This document shows, one piece after another, positions 35,350 through 45,512 of a stretch of 64,000 bases of DNA. Under the pieces are notes generated by a model. The model did not search any database. It had not been told where the DNA came from and worked only from the letters and a program-made list of their open reading frames with translations. The stretch lies in assembly GCA_021325635.1 (NCBI GenBank), contig JAJPGV010000027.1, positions 62,001 through 126,000 on the forward strand, written 5' to 3'. A program made the translations under genes and the position numbers. Origin of the DNA: Chloroflexota bacterium (lineage in GTDB: Bacteria > Chloroflexota > JAJPGV01). How positions within the stretch are numbered: the stretch's first letter is position 1; the number at the start of each line of letters is the position of its first letter.

Positions 35350-36921
35350 ATGGACAGGCACCGGCCCACCATCATGGGCAGCAACGGCGCCATCGCCAGC
35401 GGACATCCGCTCGCCTCGGCCGCCGGGCTGCGCGTCATGCAGGAAGGAGGCAACGCCTTCGACGCCGCCATCGCCGCCGCGGCGGTCCTGGCCGTATGCA
35501 AAGTGGCCATGACCGGCATTGGCGGACACAACCTGGCCGTGCTCTGGAACGCCCGAACCGAAGAGCTGTGGGCCATGGATGCCAACGGCCCGGCGCCGGC
35601 AGCGGCAACCCTCGACCGTTACGCCGGGGGGATTCCCCGGCATGGGCCGCCGGCGGTGTCCGTACCGGGCACCGTGGCCGGCTGGGAGTCCGTGCTGTCC
35701 CGCTTCGGCACACGCCGGCTCGGCGACCTGCTGCAGCCCGCGATCGGCTATGCCAGGCAGGGCTTTCCCGTCAACCATCTTCTGTCGGCTGACATCGCAC
35801 AGATGCAGGACCAGCTGCGCCGCTGGCCAACCACGGCCGCTGCCCTGCTGCCCGGAGACCGCGTACCGGCAGCTACGGATCTGCTGCGGCAGCCGCAGCT
35901 CGCGGGCTCGCTGGCGCTTATCGCCCAGCGGGGAGCGAGCGTCTTCTACGAAGGTGAGCTGGCGCAGCGAATCGGCGAGGCCGTTACCGCCGCCGGTGGG
36001 CTCATCCAGGCCCGGGACCTGAACGGCTTTCAGCCACGCTGGAGCGCGCCGCTGCACACCACCTACCGCGGCCTCGACTGGTACGGCCAGCCACCGCCGT
36101 CGCAGGGCTTCATCATCGGCCAGGAGCTCAACGTCTTCGAGGGCTTCGACCCCCACTCGATGAGCGAGGTCGAGCGGATCCACGCCATGGTGGAAGCCAA
36201 GAAGCTGGCCTTTGCCGACCGAGCGCGCTACCTGTGCGATCCCGACTTCCATCCAGTCCCGCTCGAGCAGCTGCTGGCCAAGGATCACGCCGAGCGGCAG
36301 CGCCGGCGCATCGGCAGCAGCGCCGCCGGTAACGTGCTGGCCCCGGACCTGCTCCCTACGGGCGGTGAGACGACCTACCTATGCGCCATGGACGCCCAGG
36401 GCAACGCCGTCTCCTTCATCCAGAGCCTGTTCCAGCCCTTCGGCTCATACTTCATGGCCGGCGACACAGGCATCCTGCTGAACAACCGCATGACCGGCTT
36501 CTCGGTCGAGCCGGGCCACCCGAACGTGGTCGAGCCGCGAAAGCGGCCGGCCATGACCCTCAACACCTGCATGCTGTTCCGCGACGGGCGCCCCTGGACC
36601 GTCTACGGCACGCCGGGCGCCGACGCCCAGGTCCAGACCAACTTCCAGCACACCGTCGCCTTTGTGGACCTGGAACTCGACGTCCAAGCCGCTATCGAAC
36701 GACCGCGCTGGCGGCACCTGCCCGACGGCAGCCTGCTGCTGGAAGGCCGGTTCGCGCCCGACGTCGTCGAAGGCCTGCGCGCCAAGGGCCATCGCGTGAC
36801 AGTGGGCGAGCCGTGGGAATCCGAAACGGGCGGCGCCCAGGCCATCATGATTGACCAGCGCACCTCGGTCCTCCAAGCCGGCGCCGACCCGCGCCGCGAA
36901 GGCTACGCCCTGGCGTTCTAG
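35350..36921 (+). CDS. ggt: Gamma-glutamyltransferase
   Basis: SNGAIASGHPLASAAGLRVMQEGGNAFDAAIAAAAVL...GGETTYLCAMDAQGNAVSFIQS. Confidence 0.92.
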   Translation: MDRHRPTIMGSNGAIASGHPLASAAGLRVMQEGGNAFDAAIAAAAVLAVCKVAMTGIGGHNLAVLWNARTEELWAMDANGPAPAAATLDRYAGGIPRHGPPAVSVPGTVAGWESVLSRFGTRRLGDLLQPAIGYARQGFPVNHLLSADIAQMQDQLRRWPTTAAALLPGDRVPAATDLLRQPQLAGSLALIAQRGASVFYEGELAQRIGEAVTAAGGLIQARDLNGFQPRWSAPLHTTYRGLDWYGQPPPSQGFIIGQELNVFEGFDPHSMSEVERIHAMVEAKKLAFADRARYLCDPDFHPVPLEQLLAKDHAERQRRRIGSSAAGNVLAPDLLPTGGETTYLCAMDAQGNAVSFIQSLFQPFGSYFMAGDTGILLNNRMTGFSVEPGHPNVVEPRKRPAMTLNTCMLFRDGRPWTVYGTPGADAQVQTNFQHTVAFVDLELDVQAAIERPRWRHLPDGSLLLEGRFAPDVVEGLRAKGHRVTVGEPWESETGGAQAIMIDQRTSVLQAGADPRREGYALAF

Positions 36922-36926
36922 GAGCC

Positions 36927-37535
36927 TCAGCCTTGGTCCAGCTTGCCCCAGCGCTCGTAGGCCGCCTGGTAATGGTCGGGTGAATTGAGATTGGCTCGCA
37001 CGATCTCGTCCTCCACCTCCACGTAGTGGATGTCCGCGGCGTGGCGTTCCATCACCTCGCGGAGGCCGAAGCGCTCCTCGCTGATAGCCAGCAGGTCGGG
37101 GAAGAGGGAGCGGTCGAACAGCGTCGGGTGGCCGCGCCGGTGGTGGATCGACGGCAGCACGATCCCGGCTTTCGCGGCGTCATGGGCGCGTATCAGAGCG
37201 GTTAGCACGTCTGCCCGGCAGGGCTGATCGACAGCTACGATCAAGGCCGCCTCCGCGTCGTTCGGCACGGCGGCCACGCCGGCCACGATCGACGTGGACT
37301 TGCCCTCACGGTAGCGTCGGTTCAGCACGATCCGCGCGCCGCCGCCCTCGGCGATGCGGCGGAGATCGTCGGCCCGATGTCCCAGCACGGCCACAATCGG
37401 ATCCAGCCCGGCGCTCCGCAGCTCGGTCAGCTGCGAAGCCATCAGCGTCGTCCCGCGCCAGGGCAGCAGCGCCTTGAGTTGACCCATGCGGGTCGACTCG
37501 CCGGCGGCGATCAACACCCCGGCGCAAGCGCTCAC
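36927..37535 (-). CDS. MobA/MocA-like nucleotidyltransferase
   Basis: AGVLIAAGESTRMGQLKALLPWRGTTLM; AVDQPC; RGHPTLFDRSL; NLNSPDHY. Confidence 0.88.
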   Translation of the reverse strand: MSACAGVLIAAGESTRMGQLKALLPWRGTTLMASQLTELRSAGLDPIVAVLGHRADDLRRIAEGGGARIVLNRRYREGKSTSIVAGVAAVPNDAEAALIVAVDQPCRADVLTALIRAHDAAKAGIVLPSIHHRRGHPTLFDRSLFPDLLAISEERFGLREVMERHAADIHYVEVEDEIVRANLNSPDHYQAAYERWGKLDQG

Positions 37536-37816
37536 GCCGGCTCGGACCCGGCCCCAGCCGCCTGCGTACGCTCCACCAGCTCGGCAAAGGCCGTCATGGG
37601 AAAGACGCTGAGCACGTCCGCCTCGGCCAAACGGTAAGCCCGGCTGCGATGGATGCCGTTCACGACCACCGCCACCGGCAGGTCCTCGGGCACCTTGAGG
37701 TAGTCCAGCACGTCGTTGACGGCCATGCCGGCCGGCACACGCAGCTCGAAGGTGGGCTTGCGACCGGGCGTCAGGTACTTGCGCACCTCGCCGTAAACGT
37801 TCACGGTCACCTCCAT
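37532..37816 (-). CDS. ThiS/MoaD-like beta-grasp protein lacking terminal GG
   Basis: MEVTVNVYGEVRKYLTPGRKPTFELRVPAGMAVNDVLDYLKVPEDLPVAVVVNGIHRSRAYRLAEADVLSVFPMTAFAELVERTQAAGAGSEPA. Confidence 0.75.
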   Translation of the reverse strand: MEVTVNVYGEVRKYLTPGRKPTFELRVPAGMAVNDVLDYLKVPEDLPVAVVVNGIHRSRAYRLAEADVLSVFPMTAFAELVERTQAAGAGSEPA

Positions 37817-37836
37817 GGGAGCAGCCCGAAGAGGCG

Positions 37837-40533
37837 TCAGGCCTCGCGCATCATGTCGCGCAGGACGGCCGGCAGGATACCTCCGTTCTGGTAGTACTTG
37901 ATCTCCACCGGCGTGTCGATGCGCACCCGCACCTGGAAGCGCTTCTCGGTACCGTCCTCGGAGCGCGCCCGCACCTCGAGCTGCTGCCGCGGCTTCAGCC
38001 CGGCGGCGATGCCCTCGATACTGTAGACCTCCCGGCCGGTAAGGCCCAGGCTTGCGGCGCTGTCGCCGGGGTTGAACTGCAGGGGCAAGACGCCCATGCC
38101 CACCAGGTTGCTGCGGTGAATGCGCTCGAAGCTCTCGACGATCACCGCCCTGACTCCGAGCAGCATGGTGCCTTTGGCCGCCCAGTCGCGCGAACTGCCG
38201 CTGCCGTACTCCTTGCCGGCGATCACGATCAGCGGCGTGCCGTCGGCAATGTAGCGGGCCGAGGCGTCGAAGATGCGTTGCACCTCGCCGTCGGGCTGAT
38301 GGATGGTCCAATCCCCTTCCCGATCGGGCGTGAGCTTGTTGCGCAGACGAACGTTGCCGAACGTTCCGCGAATCATCACCTCGTGGTTGCCTCGGCGCGC
38401 GCCAAAGTTGTTGAAGTCGCGCGGCTCGACCCCATGCTCGATCAGGAACTTGCCCGCCGGGCTGTCCTTGGGGATGGATCCGGCCGGTGAGATGTGGTCG
38501 GTGGTCACCGAATCACCCAGGAAGACCAGCACCCGAGCACCGTTGATGTCGCCCGGTGCGACCGGCTCCGGCCCCAGACCTTCGAAATACGGCGGGATCT
38601 GGATGTACGTCGAGGCGGCGTCGCCCTGCCACAGCTTGCCCTCGGGGATGCTCATCGAGCGCCAGTGCTCGTCGCCGTCGAACACGTGGCCGTACTCGTC
38701 GCGGAACATCTCGGCCGTCACCGCCCGATGCAGTGCGTCGCGCACCTCCTCGTTGCTGGGCCAGATGTCGCGCAGGTACACCGGCTGCCCGTCACGATCT
38801 TTGCCGATGGGCTCATGCTGCAGGTCCACGTCCACCGTGCCGGACAGGGCGTAGGCCACGACCAGCGGCGGCGACGCGAGGTAGGACGCGCGCACGTTGG
38901 GATGGATGCGCCCTTCGAAGTTGCGGTTCCCGCTCAGCACAGCCGCAACTACCAGATCCTTGCTCTGAATGGCGTTCACCACCGCGTCGGCCAGCGGCCC
39001 GCTGTTGCCGATACAGGTCGTGCAGCCGAAGCCGACGAGGTTGAAGCCGAGCTTCTCCAGGTACGGCAGCAGCTCGGCGCGCTTCAGGTAGTCGATGACC
39101 ACCTTCGAGCCAGGGGCCAGGCTGGTCTTGACCGTTGGCTGAACCTGCAAGCCGCGCTCGACGGCGTGCTTGGCCAGCAGGCCGGCGCCCAGCATGACCG
39201 ACGGATTCGAGGTGTTGGTGCAGCTAGTGATGGCGGCGATGGCCACCGAGCCGTTCTTGAGCTCGGCCGCGCCGGCCTCGAGCTGCACCGGCACGGCTTT
39301 GCTGCCATTGCTGAAGCGATCCGGGAAGGCGGTGCGAATGTTCTTTCCAACGCCGGCCAGCGCCACGCGGTCCTGCGGCCGGCTGGGGCCGGCCAGGCTG
39401 GGCTCCACACTGCCCAGGTCCAGCTCCACCGTCTCGCTGAAGCGCGGCTCCGGGGCGCCATCCGTGCGGAACAGGCCCTGCTCCTTGGTATAGCGCTCCA
39501 CCAGGTCGACCTGCTCTTCCGAGCGCCCGCTCAGACGCAGGTAGCGCAGCGTCTCGGCGTCCACCGGGAACAGCGCCGCCGTGGCTCCGTACTCCGGGCA
39601 CATGTTGGAGATAGTGGCTCGATCGGCCAGGCTCAGCTGGCTCACGCCCGGCCCGAAGAACTCCACGAACTGGCCCACCACGCCCTTCTTGCGCAGCGTC
39701 TGGGTGACCGTCAGGACAAGGTCCGTGGCGGTGGCGCCCTCGGGCAGCGAGCCGCTGAAGCGCAGGCCAATCACATCCGGGGTCACCAGCTCGAGCGGCT
39801 GGTCGAGCAGCACCGCCTCGGCTTCGATGCCGCCCACGCCCCAGCCCAGCACGCCCAGGCCGTTGATCATGGTGGTATGCGAATCCGTGCCCACCAGCGT
39901 GTCCGGGAAGGCCAGGCGCTCGCCTTCGACCAGCCTGGTCAGGACCACCGGCGCAAGGTATTCCAGGTTCACCTGGTGCACGATGCCGGTACCGGGCGGC
40001 ACCACCCTGAAGTTGTCGAACGCCTGCTGCGCCCAGCGGAGGAGCTGGAAGCGCTCGCCGTTGCGCTCGAACTCCCTCTGCACGTTGAAGGCGAAGGCCA
40101 CGTCCGAGCCGTAGCGATCCACCTGCACGGAATGATCGATGACCAGGTCTGTGGGCGCCAGCGGGTTGATCCGGCCGGGGTCGCCACCCCATTTGGCCAC
40201 GGCCTCGCGCATGGCCGCCAGGTCCACTACCGCCGGAACGCCGGTGAGGTCCTGCATGAGCACCCGTCCCGGCAGGAAGGCCAGCACGCGCTCCTCCTTC
40301 TGCGCCGGATTCCAGCGCGCCAGCGCCACTACCTCGCCTTCCACAACGATGTACTCGTCCAGGCGGCGCAGCAGGTTCTCCAGCAGCACCTTGATGGTGA
40401 ACGGCAAGCGGTCTAGCTCAGCCCCCGTTTCTTTGGCGAGCTGCGGCAGGCGGTAATAGACCACCTCCCCGGATCGAGTCGAGAGACGAGCGCGCGATCC
40501 GAATCTGTCGATCGGCGGGTGCTCAGCGGGCAT
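37837..40533 (-). CDS. acnA: Aconitate hydratase
   Basis: VGTDSHTTMINGLGVLGWGVGGIEAEAV; ITSCTNTSNPSVM; GNRNFEGRIHPNV; AGKEYGSGSSRDWAAKG. Confidence 0.96.
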   Translation of the reverse strand: MPAEHPPIDRFGSRARLSTRSGEVVYYRLPQLAKETGAELDRLPFTIKVLLENLLRRLDEYIVVEGEVVALARWNPAQKEERVLAFLPGRVLMQDLTGVPAVVDLAAMREAVAKWGGDPGRINPLAPTDLVIDHSVQVDRYGSDVAFAFNVQREFERNGERFQLLRWAQQAFDNFRVVPPGTGIVHQVNLEYLAPVVLTRLVEGERLAFPDTLVGTDSHTTMINGLGVLGWGVGGIEAEAVLLDQPLELVTPDVIGLRFSGSLPEGATATDLVLTVTQTLRKKGVVGQFVEFFGPGVSQLSLADRATISNMCPEYGATAALFPVDAETLRYLRLSGRSEEQVDLVERYTKEQGLFRTDGAPEPRFSETVELDLGSVEPSLAGPSRPQDRVALAGVGKNIRTAFPDRFSNGSKAVPVQLEAGAAELKNGSVAIAAITSCTNTSNPSVMLGAGLLAKHAVERGLQVQPTVKTSLAPGSKVVIDYLKRAELLPYLEKLGFNLVGFGCTTCIGNSGPLADAVVNAIQSKDLVVAAVLSGNRNFEGRIHPNVRASYLASPPLVVAYALSGTVDVDLQHEPIGKDRDGQPVYLRDIWPSNEEVRDALHRAVTAEMFRDEYGHVFDGDEHWRSMSIPEGKLWQGDAASTYIQIPPYFEGLGPEPVAPGDINGARVLVFLGDSVTTDHISPAGSIPKDSPAGKFLIEHGVEPRDFNNFGARRGNHEVMIRGTFGNVRLRNKLTPDREGDWTIHQPDGEVQRIFDASARYIADGTPLIVIAGKEYGSGSSRDWAAKGTMLLGVRAVIVESFERIHRSNLVGMGVLPLQFNPGDSAASLGLTGREVYSIEGIAAGLKPRQQLEVRARSEDGTEKRFQVRVRIDTPVEIKYYQNGGILPAVLRDMMREA

Positions 40534-40703
40534 CGTTGTCCTCCGGCCGCTGGCCGCGGTCCTTACCGGAACGGCGGCCAATCTGGAAAATCAGCTGGGC
40601 TCTATCCGGGCGTGCGCCTCGCGGAGCACGCGGTTAGGGCACTTGCATGATATCGCCTCGGGCTAGCTTCTCGGCCAGGTCGGGCCCCGTACAATGCGAA
40701 TCC

Positions 40704-41429
40704 ATGGCACAAGAGATGGACACCAACGAAGAGATCTGGAAGTCCGAGGAGCGGATCAAGCGCTGGGCCAGCGAAGCCGGCGTGCGCGAAAAGAAGCGCG
40801 CGGCGCAGCTGGAGCTCATCGCGGCGCTGCTGCCCTTCGATCAGCAGGAGGCTTTCACCTTGGTCGACTTCGGGGCCGGGACGGGCATGGCCGCCCGGGC
40901 GATACTGGATTTCTACCCGAACGCCTCGGCGGTGCTGGTCGACTTCTCGCCCGCCATGATGGGTGAAGGCGCCAAGGCCATGGCTCCCTACGAAGGGCGC
41001 TACCGCTACGTCGAGTTCGACATGCGCACCTCCAGCTGGCCTGAAGGCATTCCGGCGCCCATCGACGCTGCCGTCACCTCGCAGTGCGTTCATCATCTGC
41101 CCGACGATCGCAAGCAGGGGTTGTTCCGGGAGATTTTCGAGCGGCTGAAGCCGGGCGGCTGGTACGTCAACTTCGATCCGGTCACCGCCTCAGACCCTGC
41201 CGTGGAGCACGTGTGGCAGCGCGTCAACGACCGCTTCGATCCGCAGGCCGCCTATCGCCGGCTCAATCCCAGCCCGCACGAACGGACCCAGCGCGAGAAT
41301 CACGTGCGCTACATGGTCGACATCGAGCGGCAGCTGGCCTTCTTCCGCGCCGCAGGCTACGAGGCCGTGGACGTCTACTGGAAGCAGCTCGACTACGTTA
41401 TCTACGGCGGGCGTAAGCCCCAGGCATAG
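40704..41429 (+). CDS. SAM-dependent methyltransferase (class I)
   Basis: FTLVDFGAGTGMAARAILDFYPNASAVLVDFSPAMM. Confidence 0.88.
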   Translation: MAQEMDTNEEIWKSEERIKRWASEAGVREKKRAAQLELIAALLPFDQQEAFTLVDFGAGTGMAARAILDFYPNASAVLVDFSPAMMGEGAKAMAPYEGRYRYVEFDMRTSSWPEGIPAPIDAAVTSQCVHHLPDDRKQGLFREIFERLKPGGWYVNFDPVTASDPAVEHVWQRVNDRFDPQAAYRRLNPSPHERTQRENHVRYMVDIERQLAFFRAAGYEAVDVYWKQLDYVIYGGRKPQA

Positions 41430-41477
41430 CTACCTATCTGGCTGCCGGGCCGCGTTGGCGGTTAAGATCAGCGCATT

Positions 41478-42146
41478 ATGGCTGAAACATTGACGCTGGA
41501 AGCCGCCCCCCGGAGCGCAACCGGCAAAGCAAACAAGGCCCTGCGCCGTTCCGGCAGGGTGCCGCTTCACGTCTACGGGCATGGCATCCCGTCGCTGGCT
41601 CTCGAGGCGGACGAGAAGGCCGTCAGGCACAGTCTGCACCAGGCGGGCGCCACGGGCATCATCAAGCTATCCGCCGGCGGCAGGGCGCACAACGTGATGG
41701 TCCGCAAAGTCCAGCGGCATCCCGTGACAGGCAGCCTCATCCACGTGGACCTCTACCAGGTGCGTATGGACGAGAAGACGCGGGTGCGCGTGCCGTTGAC
41801 CTTCGTGGGCGAAGCGCCGGGCGTGAAGATCCACGACGGCATCCTGCTGCACCAGATCGAAGCCGTGCAGGTCGAAGCGCTGCCCGGCGACATCCCGCAC
41901 AGCATCGAGGTGGACATCTCGATCCTCGCCGAGCTCGACCAGGCGCTGCACGTCCGCGACCTCGTGACTCCGGCCGCGGTGCGCATCATCGACGAGGCTG
42001 AGGAGATCGTGGTCAAGGTCCAGCCACCCAGGAAGACCGAAGAGGTAGCAGCCGTCGAGGTCGCCGAAGCAGCCGTGCCCGCGGCCGCGGAAGCTCCAGC
42101 TGCCGAAACTCCCGCCGAGCCTATGGAGGAAGCTCCCGCCGAATAG
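41478..42146 (+). CDS. rplY: 50S ribosomal protein L25 (Ctc form)
   Basis: ETLTLEAAPRSATGKANKALRRSGRVPLHVYGHG...VHVDLYQVRMDEKTRVRVPLTFVGEAPGVK-type Ctc architecture. Confidence 0.93.
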   Translation: MAETLTLEAAPRSATGKANKALRRSGRVPLHVYGHGIPSLALEADEKAVRHSLHQAGATGIIKLSAGGRAHNVMVRKVQRHPVTGSLIHVDLYQVRMDEKTRVRVPLTFVGEAPGVKIHDGILLHQIEAVQVEALPGDIPHSIEVDISILAELDQALHVRDLVTPAAVRIIDEAEEIVVKVQPPRKTEEVAAVEVAEAAVPAAAEAPAAETPAEPMEEAPAE

Positions 42147-42294
42147 CGCGTTTCCCGGGGCCTCGACAGGCACCTCTGCGGGGCCGCAGCCCGCTGCACG
42201 ATAGCCGGCTGCGGCCGACACATCATCTCGCTCATGCAGTGCGCGGCCTCGCGCACCGCCATTCCGGCTCGCCTTTCGCTGGGCAGTCGGACGC

Positions 42295-43077
42295 TCAATC
42301 CGGCAGCCGAAACAAGGCGCGGGCGTTGGCCGCGGCCTGGGCCGCGAACGCCTCCGGGTCCTCCTTCCTGATGCGCGCCACCTCCTCCGCTACCAGGCGC
42401 ACCAGTGCGGGCTCGTTGCGCTTGCCTCTGAATGGGTGCGGCGTGAGGAAGGGGCAGTCGGTCTCGACCACCAGGCGGTCCGCCGGCGCTCGCGCGGCCA
42501 CGTCGCGCAGCGCCTCCGCGTTGCGGTAGGTCACCGGCCCGGCAATGGACAGGTAGAAGCCGAGGTCGAGGCAGCGCCGAGCGAATTCCCAGTCGCCGGA
42601 GAAGCAGTGCATCACGCCACTGCGGGCGCCGTGCCGCTCGAGCAGCTCCGCCACGGACTCGTGCGCCTCGCGGTCGTGGACGACGAGCGGCAGGTCCAGC
42701 TCCGCGGCGAGCTCGATCTGGGCGGCGAAAGCCAGCCGCTGCTGCTCCGGCGTGCTGAGATTGCGGTAGAAGTCGAGGCCGCATTCCCCCACCGCGACGA
42801 TCCGGCCGGCCGCCGCCAGCGCGCGGACGCCGTCGAGGAAGGCGGGCGAGAAATCCTTGGCGTCGTGCGGATGGAGGCCTGCCGTGGCGTACAGCCGCGG
42901 CCTCCCCGGCCCATTGACTCGATCCCCGGTCAGCCGTTGGGCGCGCTGGTTCGAGGACGCGTCGTAGCCGACGCAGATGAGCGTATCGACGCCGGACTCC
43001 AGGGCGCGCCGCAGCACCTCGTCGCGGTCCCGGTCGTACTCGCGCAGCTGCACGTGGCAGTGCGTATCAGTCAGCAC
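42295..43077 (-). CDS. tatD: TatD family hydrolase
   Basis: MLTDTHCHVQLREYDRDRDEVL; VGECGLDFYRNLS; ETDCPFLTPHPFRGKRNEPA. Confidence 0.95.
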   Translation of the reverse strand: MLTDTHCHVQLREYDRDRDEVLRRALESGVDTLICVGYDASSNQRAQRLTGDRVNGPGRPRLYATAGLHPHDAKDFSPAFLDGVRALAAAGRIVAVGECGLDFYRNLSTPEQQRLAFAAQIELAAELDLPLVVHDREAHESVAELLERHGARSGVMHCFSGDWEFARRCLDLGFYLSIAGPVTYRNAEALRDVAARAPADRLVVETDCPFLTPHPFRGKRNEPALVRLVAEEVARIRKEDPEAFAAQAAANARALFRLPD

Positions 43078-43104
43078 GGCCCAGCCCGTTCAGGTTCCCC
43101 CGGC

Positions 43105-44637
43105 TTAGACCGGCGCCGTTTCGATGCGCGGGAACAGCGGCTCCACGGCGCCAATGGTGCTGCCGGCGGGCAGGCTGCCCCAGCGGCTCCAGTCCGCCTC
43201 GGTCCGCAGCTCGAAGCCCAGCTGCGAGGCGATGCGGGCGGCAGTGGCCGGCATGAACGGCAGCACCAGGTAGGCGATGAGGCGCACCGCCTCGGCGGTG
43301 GTGCCCAGCACGGTCTCCAGCCTCGGACGGTTGGCGGGGTCACGCGCCAGGAGCCACGGCGAGGCTCGCTCCAGGTACTGGTTGGCCCGCCCCACGAAGG
43401 CCCAGATGGCCACCAGGGCGTTGCTGAAGTCCAGCGCCTCCATCAGCGGATCGATCGCCGCCACCGTGGCCTCGGCGGCAGCCAGGAGATCGCGGTCCAG
43501 CTCTTCGAGGTCGCCCGCCGCCGGCACCGCTCCGCCGAAGTAGCGCTTGATCATGTTCGCCGTACGGTTCACCAGGTTGCCCAGGTCGTTGGCCAGGTCG
43601 GCGTTGTAGCGGTTCTGAAACGCCTCCATCGAGAAGTCGCCGTCGCGATCGAAGGGCACCTCGCGCAGCAGCGTGTAGCGCACGGCGTCAGCGCCGAACT
43701 GATCCGCCAGATCCAGCGGATCGACCAGCACGCCCGCGCTCTTGCTCATCTTCTCACCCTTCAGGTTGATGAAGCCGTGGGCGAAAACGCGCTTGGGCAG
43801 CTCCTCCCCGGCGGCCATCAGCATGGCCGGCCAGTAGATGGCGTGAAAGCGGGTGATGTCCTTGCCGATGACGTGCACGTCGCACGGCCAGAACGTCTCC
43901 CAGCGCTCTCGGTTGTCGGCAAAGCCCACCCCGGAGACATAGTCCAGCAGGGCATCGAACCACACGTAGATCACCTGCGACGGATCGAACGGCACGGGGA
44001 TGCCCCACTTGACCGTCGACCTGGACACCGAGAAGTCGTCCAGTCCGCCCTTGATGACGTTGATCATCTCGTTGCGCCGGCTTTCCGGCTGGATGAATTC
44101 CGGGTGCCGCTCGTAATGCTCCAGCAGCCGGTCCTGGAACTGCGACAGCTTGAAGAAGTAGTTGGGCTCGTCCAGCTCATCGATGGGCCGCTTGTGCTCA
44201 GGACACACGTTGCCCGGCAGCAGCTCTTCCTGCTTGTAGAAACGGTTGCACGAAGGACAGTACCAACCGTGATAGACGCCTGAGTAGATGTAGCCGTTGT
44301 CGTAGCACTTCTGCAGGAAGTGCTGCGCGGTCTTGACGTTGGCCTCGCTGCTGGTACGCGCATAGATGGAGTAACCGATGCTCAGCCGGTCGAACGCGTC
44401 CTGGAACACGCGCGCCATCTCGTCGCAGAAGTCCTGCGGATCCCGTCCCAGCGACTCCGCCTTGGTCAGGATGTTGATCGAGTGCTCGTCGCTGCCGACC
44501 ACGAACCAGGTCTGGTAGCCGGTCAGCTGCTTGTAGCGAACCAGCGCGTCGGCACCGATTTTCTCGTAGGCGTGACCCAGGTGAGGAGCGCCGTTGATGT
44601 AATCGATAGCGGCGGTGAGGTAGAAGTGCTTTGTCAC
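43105..44637 (-). CDS. metG: Methionyl-tRNA synthetase
   Basis: FYLTAAIDYINGAPHLGHAYEKIGADALVRY; FINLKGEKMSKSAGV. Confidence 0.97.
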   Translation of the reverse strand: MTKHFYLTAAIDYINGAPHLGHAYEKIGADALVRYKQLTGYQTWFVVGSDEHSINILTKAESLGRDPQDFCDEMARVFQDAFDRLSIGYSIYARTSSEANVKTAQHFLQKCYDNGYIYSGVYHGWYCPSCNRFYKQEELLPGNVCPEHKRPIDELDEPNYFFKLSQFQDRLLEHYERHPEFIQPESRRNEMINVIKGGLDDFSVSRSTVKWGIPVPFDPSQVIYVWFDALLDYVSGVGFADNRERWETFWPCDVHVIGKDITRFHAIYWPAMLMAAGEELPKRVFAHGFINLKGEKMSKSAGVLVDPLDLADQFGADAVRYTLLREVPFDRDGDFSMEAFQNRYNADLANDLGNLVNRTANMIKRYFGGAVPAAGDLEELDRDLLAAAEATVAAIDPLMEALDFSNALVAIWAFVGRANQYLERASPWLLARDPANRPRLETVLGTTAEAVRLIAYLVLPFMPATAARIASQLGFELRTEADWSRWGSLPAGSTIGAVEPLFPRIETAPV

Positions 44638-44664
44638 GGAGTTACGTCGATCATAGAGGCTCTC

Positions 44665-45471
44665 CTAGAGCTTCAGCGCCAGACGATAAACCTGGCGGTG
44701 GGGCAGACTGAGCTCAGCTGAGACGAGATCGACGGCGTCCTTGTGGCTCATGCCCCCGGCCAGAAGCTGGCGCAGGCGCTCCTCCGCCGACGACAGCTCG
44801 GCCGGCAGAGGAGGAGGCGCTCCCTCTATTACCAGGGTGAATTCGCCCCGTTCGGGGACGGTTTCGGCGGCCGCGCTCAGGCGGGTCCGGATGATCTGCT
44901 CGTGCAGCTTGGTGAGCTCGCGGCAGACAGCCACCCGGCGGTCGCCAAAGGCCTCGAACAGCTCGGCCAGGGTCTGGCGGACGCGATGCGGAGCTTCGAA
45001 CAGCACCAGCGTGGCCCGCGCTTGGGCTAGCTCCGCCAGGCGCTCGCGGCGATCCCTGCCCGAGGGAGGCAGAAAGCCGGCAAACAGGAAGGGCTCGGCA
45101 TCGAGACCGGACACCGTAAGCGCATGGGTGATGGCCGACGCCCCCGGGACCGCCACGACCTCGATGTCGCTCTCGATGGCTGCGCGAATCAGCTCCTGCC
45201 CCGGATCGGACAGCACGGGCGTGCCGGCGTCCGACACCAGCGCCACGTCGCCGGCCTCGAGCGCCCGCAGCAGATTGGCGGTTTGAAAGGCCTTATTGTG
45301 CTCGTGATACGGCACCAGCCGGGTGTGGACGTCGTAGCGGCTCAGCAGCTTGCGCGTCACCCGCGTGTCCTCGGCGGCGATGAGGCTGACCTCCTTCAAC
45401 ACCCGCAGCGCCCGCAGCGACACGTCCTCCAGATTGCCGATCGGAGTCGACACCACGAACAGACGCCCCAC
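44665..45471 (-). CDS. rsmI: 16S rRNA (cytidine-2'-O)-methyltransferase
   Basis: GRLFVVSTPIGNLEDVSLRALRVLKEVSLIAAEDTRVTRKLL; GTG start inferred. Confidence 0.95.
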   Translation of the reverse strand: MGRLFVVSTPIGNLEDVSLRALRVLKEVSLIAAEDTRVTRKLLSRYDVHTRLVPYHEHNKAFQTANLLRALEAGDVALVSDAGTPVLSDPGQELIRAAIESDIEVVAVPGASAITHALTVSGLDAEPFLFAGFLPPSGRDRRERLAELAQARATLVLFEAPHRVRQTLAELFEAFGDRRVAVCRELTKLHEQIIRTRLSAAAETVPERGEFTLVIEGAPPPLPAELSSAEERLRQLLAGGMSHKDAVDLVSAELSLPHRQVYRLALKL

Positions 45472-45512
45472 GCCAGCCCCCTCAGCAGACGTTGAGCCGC
45501 GAGCGAGCCACC

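Noticed and set aside
38494-40416. 640-aa + ORF over aconitase
   Set aside because: Shadow ORF of acnA; His/Gln/Arg-rich with no domain resemblance. The same logic excludes the many other long antisense ORFs over mutS2, metG, ahcY, metK, glnE and the ABC genes.
42155-42240. Small minus ORF/hairpins between rplY and tatD
   Set aside because: Peptide composition is not protein-like and the CTGCGGGGCCGCAG stem has too small a loop; no support.
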